The notes beneath the pieces were generated by a model that saw only the letters and a program-made list of their open reading frames with translations, was not told the DNA's origin and did no database searches. A DNA stretch of 64,000 nt. It comes from Micromonospora phytophila. Lineage in GTDB: Bacteria > Actinomycetota > Actinomycetes > Mycobacteriales > Micromonosporaceae. The stretch lies in NCBI RefSeq assembly GCF_023656545.1, contig NZ_JAMOKF010000007.1, positions 1-64,000 on the forward strand, in the 5' to 3' direction. Within the stretch, counting starts at the first letter, position 1. Each line of letters starts with the position of its first letter. Positions 53,622 to 63,223 of this stretch are shown here, in pieces. The translations under genes and the position numbers were made by a program.

Positions 53622-54174
53622 CGACCACCAAGCTGGCCGTCACCAGCGCGACCGGCATGATCGTCTTGGCCAGCAAGAAGACACCGATCGCTACTGGTAC
53701 GCCGACCTGTCGTTGGGGTCGCGTGAGCGAGGGCACGGGTGGGAGCAGGTGCTCACCTGCTTGCCGCTCGCTTTCAGGCGCAGCTGATCCGCCGTCTCCT
53801 CGGCCGCACCCCTGAACCGTTTGATGCGTCGGCACACGGGTAGACCGCGACCCGGTCCGAGGGGATGGGCCGAGGATCGGAGCCACATACCGATGGTGGG
53901 CTCCATCCGGTCCGCATGCTAGGCGAGGCCCGAGGAGTGCGGGATGGCCGAACCGGAGAGCCGGGACACGGGCACACGGGAGGCGCCCGCGCGACCGCGC
54001 GAGCAGGTCGATCGGCAGCGCGACGCCGAGGAGGGCGCTGAAGTCGCCGGTCGGGGCCAGAACCTCTGTCCCGCCGGCGGGACAACGGATGCCGAACCCG
54101 GCAAACGCCCCGCCGTCCCGCAGAGTGGTGAGCACGACCTTCCCCAGCCGGCTGGCGGGCACAGCAGCAAGACG
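53622..54174. other. no gene assigned
   Basis: About 550 bases without a supported gene. A minus-strand frame (LGKVVLTTLRDGGAFAGFGI and onward, about 54162-53930) looks partly coding-like but I cannot match it or find a start. Confidence 0.35.
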
Positions 54175-54792
54175 ATGTCAGACCCGGACGTCGTCCTCCA
54201 GATCCCGCAGGTCAAGGTCGAACAGATCTACATCGAGGTCGACAACCTGGAGGCCTCCGTTTCACTGCGAGCCCGGCTGGGTAGCCTGCTCCAGCTCGAC
54301 GTGGGCGTTCAGGCGCATCTCGGCACGGTGAAGATCGACATTAAGGGCGTCGAAGCCGAGGCGATGCTCGAGGTTCGGCTCGAAGAGCTCCGCGGCATTC
54401 TCGACAGCGCCCTCCGCACCATCGAGCGCAACCCTCAGATCATCGAGTCGGTGGTGAAGACGGTGGACACCGCCGTGAACCAGGTCGGGCAGACAGCTCA
54501 GCAGGTGCTCGGGCCGCAGGGGCCGCTGTCGCAGACGCTGCAGCAGGCCACCCAGCAGGTCGGTCAACAGCTCGGGCAGACCACCCAGCAGCTCGGGCAG
54601 ACCACCCAGCAACTGGCTCAGAACAAGGGGGCGGCGGCCGGCGGCGGTGCGGGGGGGCTGGGTGGCGTGCTGGGCGGATCTCCGTCCCGAGCGGCGTGGC
54701 AACTTATGAAAAAGATCGTCAACAGCAGCCAGCCACTGAGGCAGGTCACAGCGCGGCTGGTAGGACCGCAGGGGCAACAGCCGCAGAGCTGA
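54175..54792 (+). CDS. conserved hypothetical protein with Gln/Thr-rich repeats
   Basis: 205 residues from MSDPDVVLQIPQVKVEQIYI. The first 100 residues are regular beta/helix (IEVDNLEASVSLRARLGSLL; LDVGVQAHLGTVKIDIKGVE), then a helical part and a run of QLGQTTQQLGQTTQQL-like repeats (about 130-152), probably a coiled coil, and a basic end. The longer frame to 53944 has an implausible leader. It resembles a family of actinomycete proteins of unknown role, perhaps surface- or vesicle-associated. No neighbour suggests its job. Confidence 0.7.
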   Translation: MSDPDVVLQIPQVKVEQIYIEVDNLEASVSLRARLGSLLQLDVGVQAHLGTVKIDIKGVEAEAMLEVRLEELRGILDSALRTIERNPQIIESVVKTVDTAVNQVGQTAQQVLGPQGPLSQTLQQATQQVGQQLGQTTQQLGQTTQQLAQNKGAAAGGGAGGLGGVLGGSPSRAAWQLMKKIVNSSQPLRQVTARLVGPQGQQPQS

Positions 54793-54824
54793 TCGACGTC
54801 CGCCGTGGTGCCTAAACGCTAAAT

Positions 54825-55425
54825 ATGCCGTTCACCCGATACCTTCCGGGTTCCTGCGACGATGTAGGGGTCGATCCGGGTTGGAGGCATCGGTTGCTGC
54901 AGTTCCTGGCGCAGGACGCCGCTCCGGCCGACTTGATGGCCGCGCGGCTGCAGATGGCGCTGTCCCTCGGTTGGCACATCGTGATCGCGGCGTTCCGAGT
55001 CGGCATGCCCGCAGTCACGGTCTTCGCCGAGTGACGCGGACTGCGTACCGGGGACGCCGTCTACACCCGCCTGGCGCGCCGATGGGCCACGGTGATCAGC
55101 GTGATCTTCGCCGTGGGTGCGGTGTCCGGGACGATCCTCTCGTTCGAGATGGGGCTGCTCTGGCCGGGGATGATGGGCCGGTTCGGCGACGTCATCGGGT
55201 TGCCGTTCGCGCTGGAGGGCTTCGCCTTCTTCATCGAGGCGATCTTCGTCGGCATTTGCCTCTACACGTGGAGCCGGGTTCCACCGCGGGCGCACCTGCT
55301 GTCCGGCCTGCCGGTCTGCGTGGCCGGGGTCGCGTCGGCGTTCTTCGTGGTCTCGCGAACGCCTGGATGAACCAGCCGCGCGGCTTCGACCTGGTCACCG
55401 GCGAGGTGACCAACGTGCGGCCGTC
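54825..55425 (+). pseudogene. cytochrome bd oxidase subunit I (cydA-like), decayed
   Basis: Read forward: AARLQMALSLGWHIVIAAFR and VFAE, then TGA where TGG of EWRGLRTGD is expected, then YTRLARRWATVISVIFAVGA, GTILSFEMGLLWPGMMGRFG and the quinol-loop-side GLPFALEGFAFFIEAIFVGI. A one-base loss near 55358 shifts to ANAWMNQPRGFDLVTGEVTN, after which it ends. The 3' half is missing. The substitution TGG to TGA argues for real decay rather than a read error. Confidence 0.82.
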
Positions 55426-55642
55426 GTCTGGCAAACCGAGTCCAACTGGGACCGGGCGAGGTCCGAACGGCCCCATCGACCGCTGGCTGGCTGTACTTCC
55501 ACCACCTCGCGCACGTTCGAGCCGCGTCCCGAACAACCTGGGGAACGCGCCGCTACCAGCGATAACGACCTGCGGCTGCCGGCCGCCGCCAGCGCCGCGT
55601 TGACCGACCACCGGGAACAGGAGTGAGCCGGCGGGTGTGCGC

Positions 55643-56651
55643 TTAGGGGTGGTACTCGCTGCGGGTGCGGGGCAGCCACTCGGGGTGGTGATCACCCAGG
55701 TACCGGATGAGGCTCTCGCGCACGTCGCAGCGGAGGTCCCACGCACTCGCCCGTCGGCCGCCGATGCCTGGACCTGGACGACGACGGTCTGGGGCGTCGC
55801 GTCCACCATCTGCAGCACCCACTGGTGCCGATCCCACAGCGGTGACGATTCGACGAGCCGCCTCCTCTCGACACGGAGATCGTCCAGGTCGGCGGTGTGA
55901 TCGACGTGGAGCCGGATCTGGCCGATCACCCGCGTCTCGTGCCGGGTCCAGTTCTGAAAGGGGTGTTCGGTAAACCAGGTGGTGGGCAGGATAAGCATCC
56001 GGTCGTCCCGGAGCCGGATGACCACGTTGATCAGCTTCACCTCCTCGACGCGCCCCCACTGCCCGTCGCCCACGATGACGTCGCCCACGTGGAGGCCGTC
56101 GGCGAAGGCGACCTGGATGCCGGCGAAGGCATTGCCGAGCGTGCGCGCGGACAGGCCGAGCAGCGCGCCGACGACACCCGCCGAGGTGAGCACGGACAGC
56201 CCGATGGTGCGCAGGGGAGGGAAGGTGGTGAGGAACAGGCCGATCGCCACGACCGTCACCACGACCGAGGTGAGGCGCCGCACCGGTCGGATCTGGGTGC
56301 GGGCGCGCCGGATCCGGCGGTCGGATCCGGCGCGCCCGGCAGCCGGCTGAACGCGACCCTCTCGGCGACGTGCAGGGCGCGAAGCACCAGCCACGCCACG
56401 CTCGCGATCAACAGCACCACGACGACGCGCCAGACGATGTGGTGTCCCGCGCCGGGGTACGCGCGGATTCCCACGTACAGCGCCGCGAGGAGCAGCACGG
56501 CGACGGCGGGGCGCCGGGATGCGGGGTACAGCGGCGCGAGCAGCCAACGGTAGCTACGACCACCGGCACGACGCTGGACCAGTACGCCGGCCAGGAGGCC
56601 TGCTGCGACAACCAGGGCCACCGCGACCACCATGACCATCCTCGTGGTCAT
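55643..56651 (-). pseudogene. MscS-family mechanosensitive channel, two frameshifts
   Basis: Three frames in turn: MTTRMVMVVAVALVVAAGLL to HVAERVAFSRLPG (from 56651); then RRARTQIRPVRRLTSVVVTV, LGLSARTLGNAFAGIQVAFA and VEEVKLINVVIRLRDDRMLI; then the tail WDLRCDVRESLIRYLGDHHP to the stop. Breaks are near 56335 and about 55750. Pore helix and the conserved beta-domain (VGDVIVGDGQWGRVEEVKL) are recognisable. It would open under membrane tension. Confidence 0.85.
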
Positions 56652-56798
56652 CAACGGACCTCTCTGCCGGCGGCGACCGTCATCGTGCGCTCTCATCCGT
56701 CACGCTCGCGGTCACGTGGCGCGTCCCCCGGGACGGTCGGAGCGGCGATGGGCGCCATCGGCCGTCCCGGGTGCGACCAACGTTTTCGTCCGCCGCAG

Positions 56799-56905
56799 CT
56801 ACGGCTTCAGTAGCACCTTCACGCACTCGTCCTGCTTGTTCTTGAAGATGTCGTAGCCGTACGGGGCGTCGTCCAGCGCCTTCGTGTGGGTGATGACGCA
56901 GCTCA
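56799..56905 (-). pseudogene. zinc alcohol dehydrogenase C-terminal fragment
   Basis: CVITHTKALDDAPYGYDIFK then NKQDECVKVLLKP to a stop. It is a close copy of the end of the full gene at 61436-62611, which reads ITHTLPLDEAERGFEIFKNK, showing an old duplication or transfer of the family. Confidence 0.8.
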
Positions 56906-56961
56906 GATCTCGCCCTCGCGGATCCGTCCCAGCGGCGGGCGCACGTACCGCTCCATAGAGG

Positions 56962-57621
56962 TCACGACTGGCCCAGGTTGGTGACCAAGTTGATGGCAAC
57001 AGCCAAAATGCCGGTTCCGAAGGCGTACGAGAGCAGCGCATGCCCGAGCGCGATACGGCGCATGCGGTTGCTGGTCGGTTCGTTCTCGCCCGGTGCGTAG
57101 GACATGCCGACCGTGAAGGCGACGTACGCGAAGTCGGCGTACGCCGGTGGGCCTTCCCGCTTGAAGTCGACGCCGCCGTCGTCGTCGCGGTAGTACAGCC
57201 GGGCGTACTTGAACGCGAAGACGGTGTTCACCAGCGCCCACGCCAGGACCACTGCGACGACGCTGAGGATCACCAGCGTGACGGCCACCATGTCCTGCTC
57301 GTTCGAGGCGCGGACGAGCGCCTCGGCCACGGCGGCGAGGCTGATAACGGACGCGATCAGGAGCGCGGAGTCGGTGGATCGGGAGTGCCGCTCCGCCTCG
57401 GCAAGCTGCTCGGTGCGCTGCGGGCTCGCCGACCAGCAGGCCCGCCACGCCCAGACGAGGACAGTGCCCGCCGCGATCGTCCAGATCACCAGCGGCGTCA
57501 GCTCCGGCGCCCCCAGCAGTGCGGTGGCCGTCCCGGCGACGACACCGACGGCTAGCGACCACAGGGCACGCCTGACGGACAGCAAGCGTCCCAGCGCCGG
57601 TCGTCCCGATCGCTGCTCCAT
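56962..57621 (-). CDS. DUF1345 membrane protein
   Basis: 219 residues with about four to five TM segments: LSVRRALWSLAVGVVAGTAT, VIWTIAAGTVLVWAWRACWS, VAVTLVILSVVAVVLAWALV, and a final LSYAFGTGILAVAINLVTNL. Conserved YARLYYRDDDGGVDF and PPAYADFAYVAFTVGMSYAP are DUF1345 features. Function unknown. Intact. Confidence 0.88.
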   Translation of the reverse strand: MEQRSGRPALGRLLSVRRALWSLAVGVVAGTATALLGAPELTPLVIWTIAAGTVLVWAWRACWSASPQRTEQLAEAERHSRSTDSALLIASVISLAAVAEALVRASNEQDMVAVTLVILSVVAVVLAWALVNTVFAFKYARLYYRDDDGGVDFKREGPPAYADFAYVAFTVGMSYAPGENEPTSNRMRRIALGHALLSYAFGTGILAVAINLVTNLGQS

Positions 57622-58077
57622 CCGTTCAGCGTTCCGGCTCGACCGGGTCGTGCAGGGGAAAACCCCGAGCGATCACCGGATCGGGCTGCATGCAGGGTGG
57701 CGAGAAGCTGACGATCCACGCGCGGTCCGTGGGCGACCACTTCATATGCCCGAAGGCTCTGGCGTCTCACGCCATGTGTTGGCGCCGTACCGCAGGGTCT
57801 GGGCGGTCACGGCGGTGCGGGGCGCGGATGCGGTTGCGTTCGCCCTTGCTGATGCCACCGAACACCGACATGACGAACCGCCCTGGTTTCGTGGAGGCTC
57901 CTTCCGTGCGGAGGCGTGGCACGAGGAGGCAGCACCCATCGCCACCATGAGCGGTCGCTGTCGTCGTCGGTCTCGCCCGGGTGTCGCCACTGTGGCGGCG
58001 CCTGCGGGTCGCGAGCTGTGACCGTAGACCGTGACATGCTCAACCGATTGATCTCCACCCGGGACAGAGGGGTGCCG
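57622..58077. other. no gene recognised
   Basis: 450 bases. A frame with HVLAPYRRVWAVTAVRGADA could be a trace of a membrane transporter, but it breaks at once. Nothing else is supported. Confidence 0.35.
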
Positions 58078-58407
58078 ATGACCGCCGATTACCACACCGC
58101 CGACACCGAAAAAGGCGACCACATCGACGACCCATCCGAAGATGCCCTGTTCATGCTGATCAACCAGCTGTGCCACCCGGACAATACCTTCGTCGCCATC
58201 ACCCCGGCCGACGACAGCGACTGGTACGCCTCGATATCCCTACTCGACGATGGCAGCTACGAGGTTGAACGCCGCGACCCTCGCTGGCGCGAGCACGGCC
58301 TCACTACCGCCACCGACGTCAGCCGCCTCGCCACCGACCTGACCATCTGGCTAGCCGCTCGCGGCTACCCTGGCCGACCGCAAGCCCGTCCCCGCGACGA
58401 ATTCTGA
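58078..58407 (+). CDS. hypothetical protein
   Basis: 109 residues from MTADYHTADTEKGDHIDDPS. Acidic head, then FMLINQLCHPDNTFVAITPA and WYASISLLDDGSYEVERRDP with DVSRLATDLTIWLAARGYPG. It has the size and look of a small antitoxin- or immunity-type protein, but no partner is nearby and I do not recognise it. Confidence 0.6.
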   Translation: MTADYHTADTEKGDHIDDPSEDALFMLINQLCHPDNTFVAITPADDSDWYASISLLDDGSYEVERRDPRWREHGLTTATDVSRLATDLTIWLAARGYPGRPQARPRDEF

Positions 58408-58782
58408 AACACTAGGGGCCCGTTCATCCGCTACTCCTGACTGTCGGTGCGACGGCTTCTTCCCGAAGGCCTGAGCGGCAAACGACCCGGGTAAGCGCTG
58501 CCGGCCCGGCGTGTACCCCACGAAGTCACCGTGATCGGGTCACCGGACCGTGACAACGCCAGCGGATGCCCACCGCTGCCGACGACCAACATCTGCCGCT
58601 CCAACGGAAGGCGACGAGTCACCGTCGCGCGCCGGGCAGCCGCCATGTCAATCGCGCGACGCGCCGGCCTCCACGGAGCAACCGACGGATACGGAGGCTC
58701 GGCGCGGAGCACGGCGCCGGTGCAGATGTGGACGGACCCACTGACGCTGATTTGTTGGTCGCTGCTTTGGGTAGTCCCCCGC
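58408..58782. other. no gene recognised
   Basis: 375 bases before the FUSC start. The FUSC frame is open through part of it, but the extra residues are unlike protein. Nothing else was seen. Confidence 0.4.
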
Positions 58783-59964
58783 ATGAGTGCTGCCCAGGAG
58801 CGCGCGCCCGGTCCGCCCTCCGACCTTGACGCCGTAGCCAGCCAGGCCCGGCATCTGGCAGAGCGGGCTCGCGAGCGTGGTCGTCGGGAGTGGCGGGTGC
58901 GGCTGCGCCAGACGGACGTCATCCTGGTAATCGCGGTGCAGGCGGGGCTGGCTGCGGCGTTGGCCTGGGTCATCGGGCACGACGTGTTGGGCAACCCCGC
59001 GCCGGTGTTCGCTCCGTCCGCGGCGGTCGGCACGATCGTCGCCGCAATCGGACAGCGGGTCCGACGAACCGCCCAGTCGCTGATCGGCGTGGGAATCGGA
59101 ATCCTCATCGGGGACGCTCTGCTATACACCATCGGTCCGGGGCCCGTGCAGATCGGTCTGGCGGTCGGTATCGCGATCGCGTCCGCGCTGATCCTTTCCG
59201 GTGGCAGCGGCGCGACCGTGGCCCAGGCGGGTGCTTCAGCTGTCGTGATCGCGACGCTGTCGCCGGTGAATCCCAACCTCGAGTGGCCCAGGATCCTGGA
59301 CGCCTTCGTCGGCGGGGCGGTGGGGCTGGTGGTGGTCACGCTCCTGTTCCCGGTCAACCCGATGCGCATTCTCAACCGGGCGGCCACACCGATTGTCCAG
59401 CTGACCAGCGCGGAACTACGCACCATCGCGACCGCTCTGAACCAGCGTGACGCAGAACAGGCGATCGCGTCCCTCAAGCGCCTGCGGGACTCGGGACCCG
59501 ATCTCGCACGATTGTCGCAGGCGCTCGACGGGGCGAAGGAGGTGGTAAGACTGGCTCCGGCGAGATGGCAGCGGCGACATGACGTGGAACAGTTCGCCCA
59601 CTTCGCTCAGCATGGCCAACGGCTGATCGGCGACGCACAAGATTTGGCGCGTACCTCGGCGACCGCCTTGCAGTACGACGAGACCGTTCCGTCTGAGCTG
59701 ACCAAGACACTCAGGCAACTCGCCGACGCCACCGAGCACCTACGGGCCGAACTCGTCTCGGGACGTGATCCGCGGCGGGCGCGAGCAATAGCCCTCGCGG
59801 CCATGCGCAGCGCCCGCAAGGCCGGCGACGTCGCCACCGGCCAGTTCAGTCAGACCCTGGTCACCCAGACACGCGTTGCGGCGAGTGACCTGCTCCGCGC
59901 CAGCGGCCTCGATCCGGAGACGGCCAACCGGCTGACACGGGAACGCTACGACGAAAACGCCTGA
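58783..59964 (+). CDS. FUSC-family membrane protein (aromatic-acid exporter-like)
   Basis: 393 residues from MSAAQERAPG; the frame opens far upstream, but this ATG fits. An N-terminal charged helix is followed by at least five TM segments (VILVIAVQAGLAAALAWVIG; PVFAPSAAVGTIVAAIGQRV; SLIGVGIGILIGDALLYTIG; IGLAVGIAIASALILSGGSG; ILDAFVGGAVGLVVVTLLFP) and a long helical cytosolic domain. The FUSC signature is the SLIGVGIGILIGDALLYT region. It probably exports small organic acids or supports cell-envelope integrity. Confidence 0.88.
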   Translation: MSAAQERAPGPPSDLDAVASQARHLAERARERGRREWRVRLRQTDVILVIAVQAGLAAALAWVIGHDVLGNPAPVFAPSAAVGTIVAAIGQRVRRTAQSLIGVGIGILIGDALLYTIGPGPVQIGLAVGIAIASALILSGGSGATVAQAGASAVVIATLSPVNPNLEWPRILDAFVGGAVGLVVVTLLFPVNPMRILNRAATPIVQLTSAELRTIATALNQRDAEQAIASLKRLRDSGPDLARLSQALDGAKEVVRLAPARWQRRHDVEQFAHFAQHGQRLIGDAQDLARTSATALQYDETVPSELTKTLRQLADATEHLRAELVSGRDPRRARAIALAAMRSARKAGDVATGQFSQTLVTQTRVAASDLLRASGLDPETANRLTRERYDENA

Positions 59965-60440
59965 GATTGCGGAGGTGACGCCGCTGGCGGGCACAGGTGG
60001 CCGAGGGTGCGGGACGGATGTTCGCACCTGGTATAGGTGCACCGCAGGTACGTGATCGACGAACCGGTCGCCCCGCTGGCCGTACCGGTGCTGGTGATCA
60101 CGCGGCCGTAACGACGTGCTGAGCAGCGAGGACTGGTGCAGCCGCCTTCGCCGGCGAGGCAGCCGACGGTGACTACGTGGAGCTCGCCCACGCACCTTCC
60201 CTGGGGACATACGTCCGCGTGGTGGAGCCGGTCCCGGCGTTCGCCGGCCGGTTGCCGTGACGATGAGTGCCAATCCGGACGCCGTCCGTGCGGCTCGGGT
60301 CGGCGGTGCAATCCTCACGCAGCGGTCGATGGGCGGGTTCAGGTGGTTTCCGGGGGGTATCCCGGGCCCCAATGCGTCGCGCCCCGCGGTCGCCGTGGAT
60401 TGGGACGCTCGGCCGGTGCGATCGGATACGGAGGCTACCC
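59965..60440. other. no gene recognised
   Basis: 475 bases with no supported gene. A short frame (about 60044-60110, YVIDEPVAPLAVPVLVITRP) may be a gene remnant. The next start at 60441 has GGAGG eight bases before it. Confidence 0.35.
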
Positions 60441-61439
60441 GTGACTCGACTGGCAACCCGAGAGGCAGTGAAGGCCAGGCAGGACGAGGTGCAGCGGCGG
60501 GGGCGGGGGCTCGGCTGGATGAGTCTCGGTCTGGGCGTGGCACAGCTGGCGGCGCCGGACACGGTGCGCCGGATCAGCGGCGTGGACGACTCCCCGACGT
60601 CCCGGGCGGTGGTGCCGCTCGTCGGGGCGCGGGAACTGGTACACGCGGCCGGGCTCCTGACGAGCCGGCGCAAGAGCGCCTGGGCGTGGACCCGGGTCGT
60701 CGGCGACGCGATGGACCTGACCTCGCTCGGAATGGCCATCGCCCACCGCAGCGGGCGCCGCCGGCGGCGGCTCGTCGGTGTCACTGGCGCCGTCGTCGGG
60801 ATCACGGTGCTGGACCTACTGACCGCCGTGCAGGCCACCCGCGCGAAGCGGATCGGCTCCGTCCCGTCGTTACGAGGCGCACGCAGAGGAGGATCCATGG
60901 AGCTGACAGCCACGACAACCATCCGCAAACCTCCACCGGAGGTCTACGCGTTCTGGCGGGATCTGGACAATCTCCCGACGTTCATGGCGCATCTCGAGGA
61001 GGTCCACGTCACGGGTGAGCGCACGAGCCATTGGTCCGCCGCCGCCCCGTTCGGCACGAACGTCGGGTGGGACGCGGAGATCGTCGACGAGGCACCCGGC
61101 GAGAAGATCGCGTGGCGGTCGACCGGCAACGCCGACGTGCCGAACGCCGGTACGATCCGGTTCGTGCCCGCCCCGGACGGTGTGAGCACCGAGGTGCACG
61201 TCGTCCTGACGTACGACATTCCGGGCGGCACGGTCGGCAAGGCGGTCGCCAAGTACTTCGGCGAGGAACCGCACCAGCAGCTCGACGACGACCTGCGCCG
61301 GCTCAAGCAGGTGCTGGAGACCGGCGAGGTGGTCCGGTCCGACGGCGCCCCGTGGGGCAAGCGGGCCCGCAAGGAGTTCCCGCAGCGTCCGGCGCAACCG
61401 CTGTCGGACTCCGAGCTCGCGAAGGGAGCGGACGCGTGA
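60441..61439 (+). CDS. SRPBCC protein with N-terminal membrane region
   Basis: 332 residues from the GTG at 60441, preceded by GGAGG. Residues 1-140 carry hydrophobic segments (GWMSLGLGVAQLAAPDTVRR; RLVGVTGAVVGITVLDLLTA). Residues 155-300 are the SRPBCC/START-type domain (TTTIRKPPPEVYAFWRDLDN, LPTFMAHLEEVHVTGERTSH, HVVLTYDIPGGTVGKAVAKY). It likely holds a hydrophobic ligand close to the membrane. It overlaps the alcohol dehydrogenase gene by 4 bases. Confidence 0.85.
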   Translation: MTRLATREAVKARQDEVQRRGRGLGWMSLGLGVAQLAAPDTVRRISGVDDSPTSRAVVPLVGARELVHAAGLLTSRRKSAWAWTRVVGDAMDLTSLGMAIAHRSGRRRRRLVGVTGAVVGITVLDLLTAVQATRAKRIGSVPSLRGARRGGSMELTATTTIRKPPPEVYAFWRDLDNLPTFMAHLEEVHVTGERTSHWSAAAPFGTNVGWDAEIVDEAPGEKIAWRSTGNADVPNAGTIRFVPAPDGVSTEVHVVLTYDIPGGTVGKAVAKYFGEEPHQQLDDDLRRLKQVLETGEVVRSDGAPWGKRARKEFPQRPAQPLSDSELAKGADA

Positions 61440-62611
61440 GGGCGAACACCTGGGCGGGCCGCAACAAGGTCAAGGTCCGTGACGTGCCGGACCCGAAGAT
61501 CCTGAACAAGCGCGATGCCATCGTACGGATCACCTCCACCGCGATCTGCGGCTCGGACCTGCACCTGGTCGACGGGTATGTGCCCACGATGCAGGACGGC
61601 GACGTCATGGGTCACGAATTCATGGGTGAGGTGATCGAGGTCGGCCAAGGCGTCGATCCGGATCGGCTGCGCATCGGGGACCGGGTCGTCGTGCCGTTCC
61701 CGATCGCCTGCGGCGCGTGCGGCGCCTGCGCCGCCGAGCTGTACACCTGCTGCGAGAACTCCAACCCCAACGCCGGGATCGCGGAGAAGATCCTCGGTCA
61801 CCCGGTCGCCGGGATCTTCGGCTATTCGCATCTGACCGGCGGCTACGCGGGCGGTCAGGCACAGTACGCGCGGGTGCCCTTCGCCGACGTCGGCCCGCTG
61901 AAGATCGAGTCCGATCTGACCGACGAGCAGGTGCTCTTCCTCTCCGACATCCTGCCCACCGGCTACATGGGTGCCGAGATGTGCGACATCCAGTCCACCG
62001 ACGTGGTGGCGGTGTGGGGCGCCGGCCCGGTCGGCCAGTTCGCCATGGACAGCGCCCGGGTGCTCGGCGCCGCGAAGGTCATCGCCATCGACAAGGAGCC
62101 GTACCGGCTGCAGATGGCGGAACGGGCGGGCCACACGCCGGTGAACTTCGAGGAGGTAGACGTGCGGTCCCGGCTGCTGGAACTGACCGGTGGGCGGGGA
62201 CCGGACAAGTGCATCGACGCGGTCGGCATGGAGGCCAGCCACGGCAGTGCGCACATCCACGCCTACGACCGGATCAAGCAGGCGGTCCGCTCGGAGACCG
62301 AGCGCCCGCACGCGCTGCGCCAGGCGATCCTGTCGTGCCGCAGCGGTGGCATCGTGTCGGTGATCGGCGTGTACGGCGGCTTCCTCGACAAGTTCCCGGC
62401 CGGCGCGTGGATGAACCGGGCGCTGACCCTGCGTACCGGGCAATGCCACGTGCAGCGCTACATGAAGCCGCTGCTGAAGCGCATCGAGCGCGGGGAGATC
62501 GATCCGACCCGGGTCATCACTCACACCCTGCCGCTCGACGAGGCGGAACGCGGCTTCGAGATCTTCAAGAACAAGCAGGACGACTGCGAGAAGGTCGTCC
62601 TCAAGCCCTGA
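61436..62611 (+). CDS. zinc-dependent alcohol dehydrogenase (formaldehyde-dehydrogenase-like)
   Basis: 391 residues from the GTG at 61436 (VRANTWAGRNKVKVRDVPDP). Zinc sites: STAICGSDLHLV (catalytic Cys), GHEFMGEV, the structural set CGACGACAAELYTCCE. The Rossmann core is VAVWGAGPVGQFAMDSARVL. The long insert around residue 280 (SHGSAHIHAYDRIKQAV) is typical of the FDH-like class. It oxidises an aldehyde or alcohol with NAD. It is coupled with the SRPBCC gene by a GTGA overlap. Confidence 0.92.
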   Translation: MRANTWAGRNKVKVRDVPDPKILNKRDAIVRITSTAICGSDLHLVDGYVPTMQDGDVMGHEFMGEVIEVGQGVDPDRLRIGDRVVVPFPIACGACGACAAELYTCCENSNPNAGIAEKILGHPVAGIFGYSHLTGGYAGGQAQYARVPFADVGPLKIESDLTDEQVLFLSDILPTGYMGAEMCDIQSTDVVAVWGAGPVGQFAMDSARVLGAAKVIAIDKEPYRLQMAERAGHTPVNFEEVDVRSRLLELTGGRGPDKCIDAVGMEASHGSAHIHAYDRIKQAVRSETERPHALRQAILSCRSGGIVSVIGVYGGFLDKFPAGAWMNRALTLRTGQCHVQRYMKPLLKRIERGEIDPTRVITHTLPLDEAERGFEIFKNKQDDCEKVVLKP

Positions 62612-62767
62612 CGACCACCCGCATCGGGCCAATCAGCAGCCCGTCCGGCCCGGTCAATGACAGGCCCTGTTCCTTGGCCGCCCGCACCAGCTCGGCGGCG
62701 GCCTTCGCCTCCACGACGGGTCAGGCCGCTTCTTGCGTCCGGTCTGGTCATTCAGTGTCGCGGTCAT
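62612..62767 (-). pseudogene. IS256-family transposase, N-terminal remnant
   Basis: MTATLNDQTGRKKRPDP (from 62767), then a shift and VEAKAAAELVRAAKEQGLSL, TGPDGLLIG, where the family would continue into the QLTKTVLE segment. Only the first 50 residues survive. Confidence 0.6.
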
Positions 62768-62847
62768 CACGGCACCGTCCTCACCAGGCACAACGCCTGG
62801 CAGGTAAGGCCAGCTGCTGGGTGGCCGCTCGGACGTCGGGGAACTCT

Positions 62848-62976
62848 ATGGGCCTGAAGCGGCGAGTCGCTTGCCTCGCCGCCGACGGGGTGGAGGACGT
62901 GGAGTACACCCAGTCCCGAGCCGCTGCGGAGCAGGCGGGGGCCGAGGTCCACCTGATCTCCTCCCCTGAGCGGTGA
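62848..62976 (+). pseudogene. DJ-1/PfpI-family fragment
   Basis: MGLKRRVACLAADGVEDVEY, TQSRAAAEQAGAEVHLISSP and a stop: the first 42 residues of a type-1 glutamine-amidotransferase-like DJ-1/PfpI protein. The nucleophile elbow is missing. Confidence 0.7.
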
Positions 62977-63223
62977 GGCCCCCGGGAGGGGGCGGGAACG
63001 TCTGGATCATGGCTTGGTGCTGTCCGGCTCGGCACCATCCTCGGGTCAGTCAACCTGATCACCACCTGCGCCCACCCGAGATGACGACGTTCCGGACGCG
63101 GCCTGCCTGCACAGCATCCCTGCACGGGGGAAGCCGGCGTTATCTTCTGCCGCGGCGACGGGAAACGACAGCACGACGCACATCGAACCCCACTCCAGTG
63201 GATCAACGGGAGGACTTAGCTTA

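Noticed and set aside
53930-54162. Minus-strand frame LGKVVLTTLRDGGAFAGFGI
   Set aside because: Coding-like over 70 residues but with no start, no recognised domain and a competing frame; not listed as a gene.
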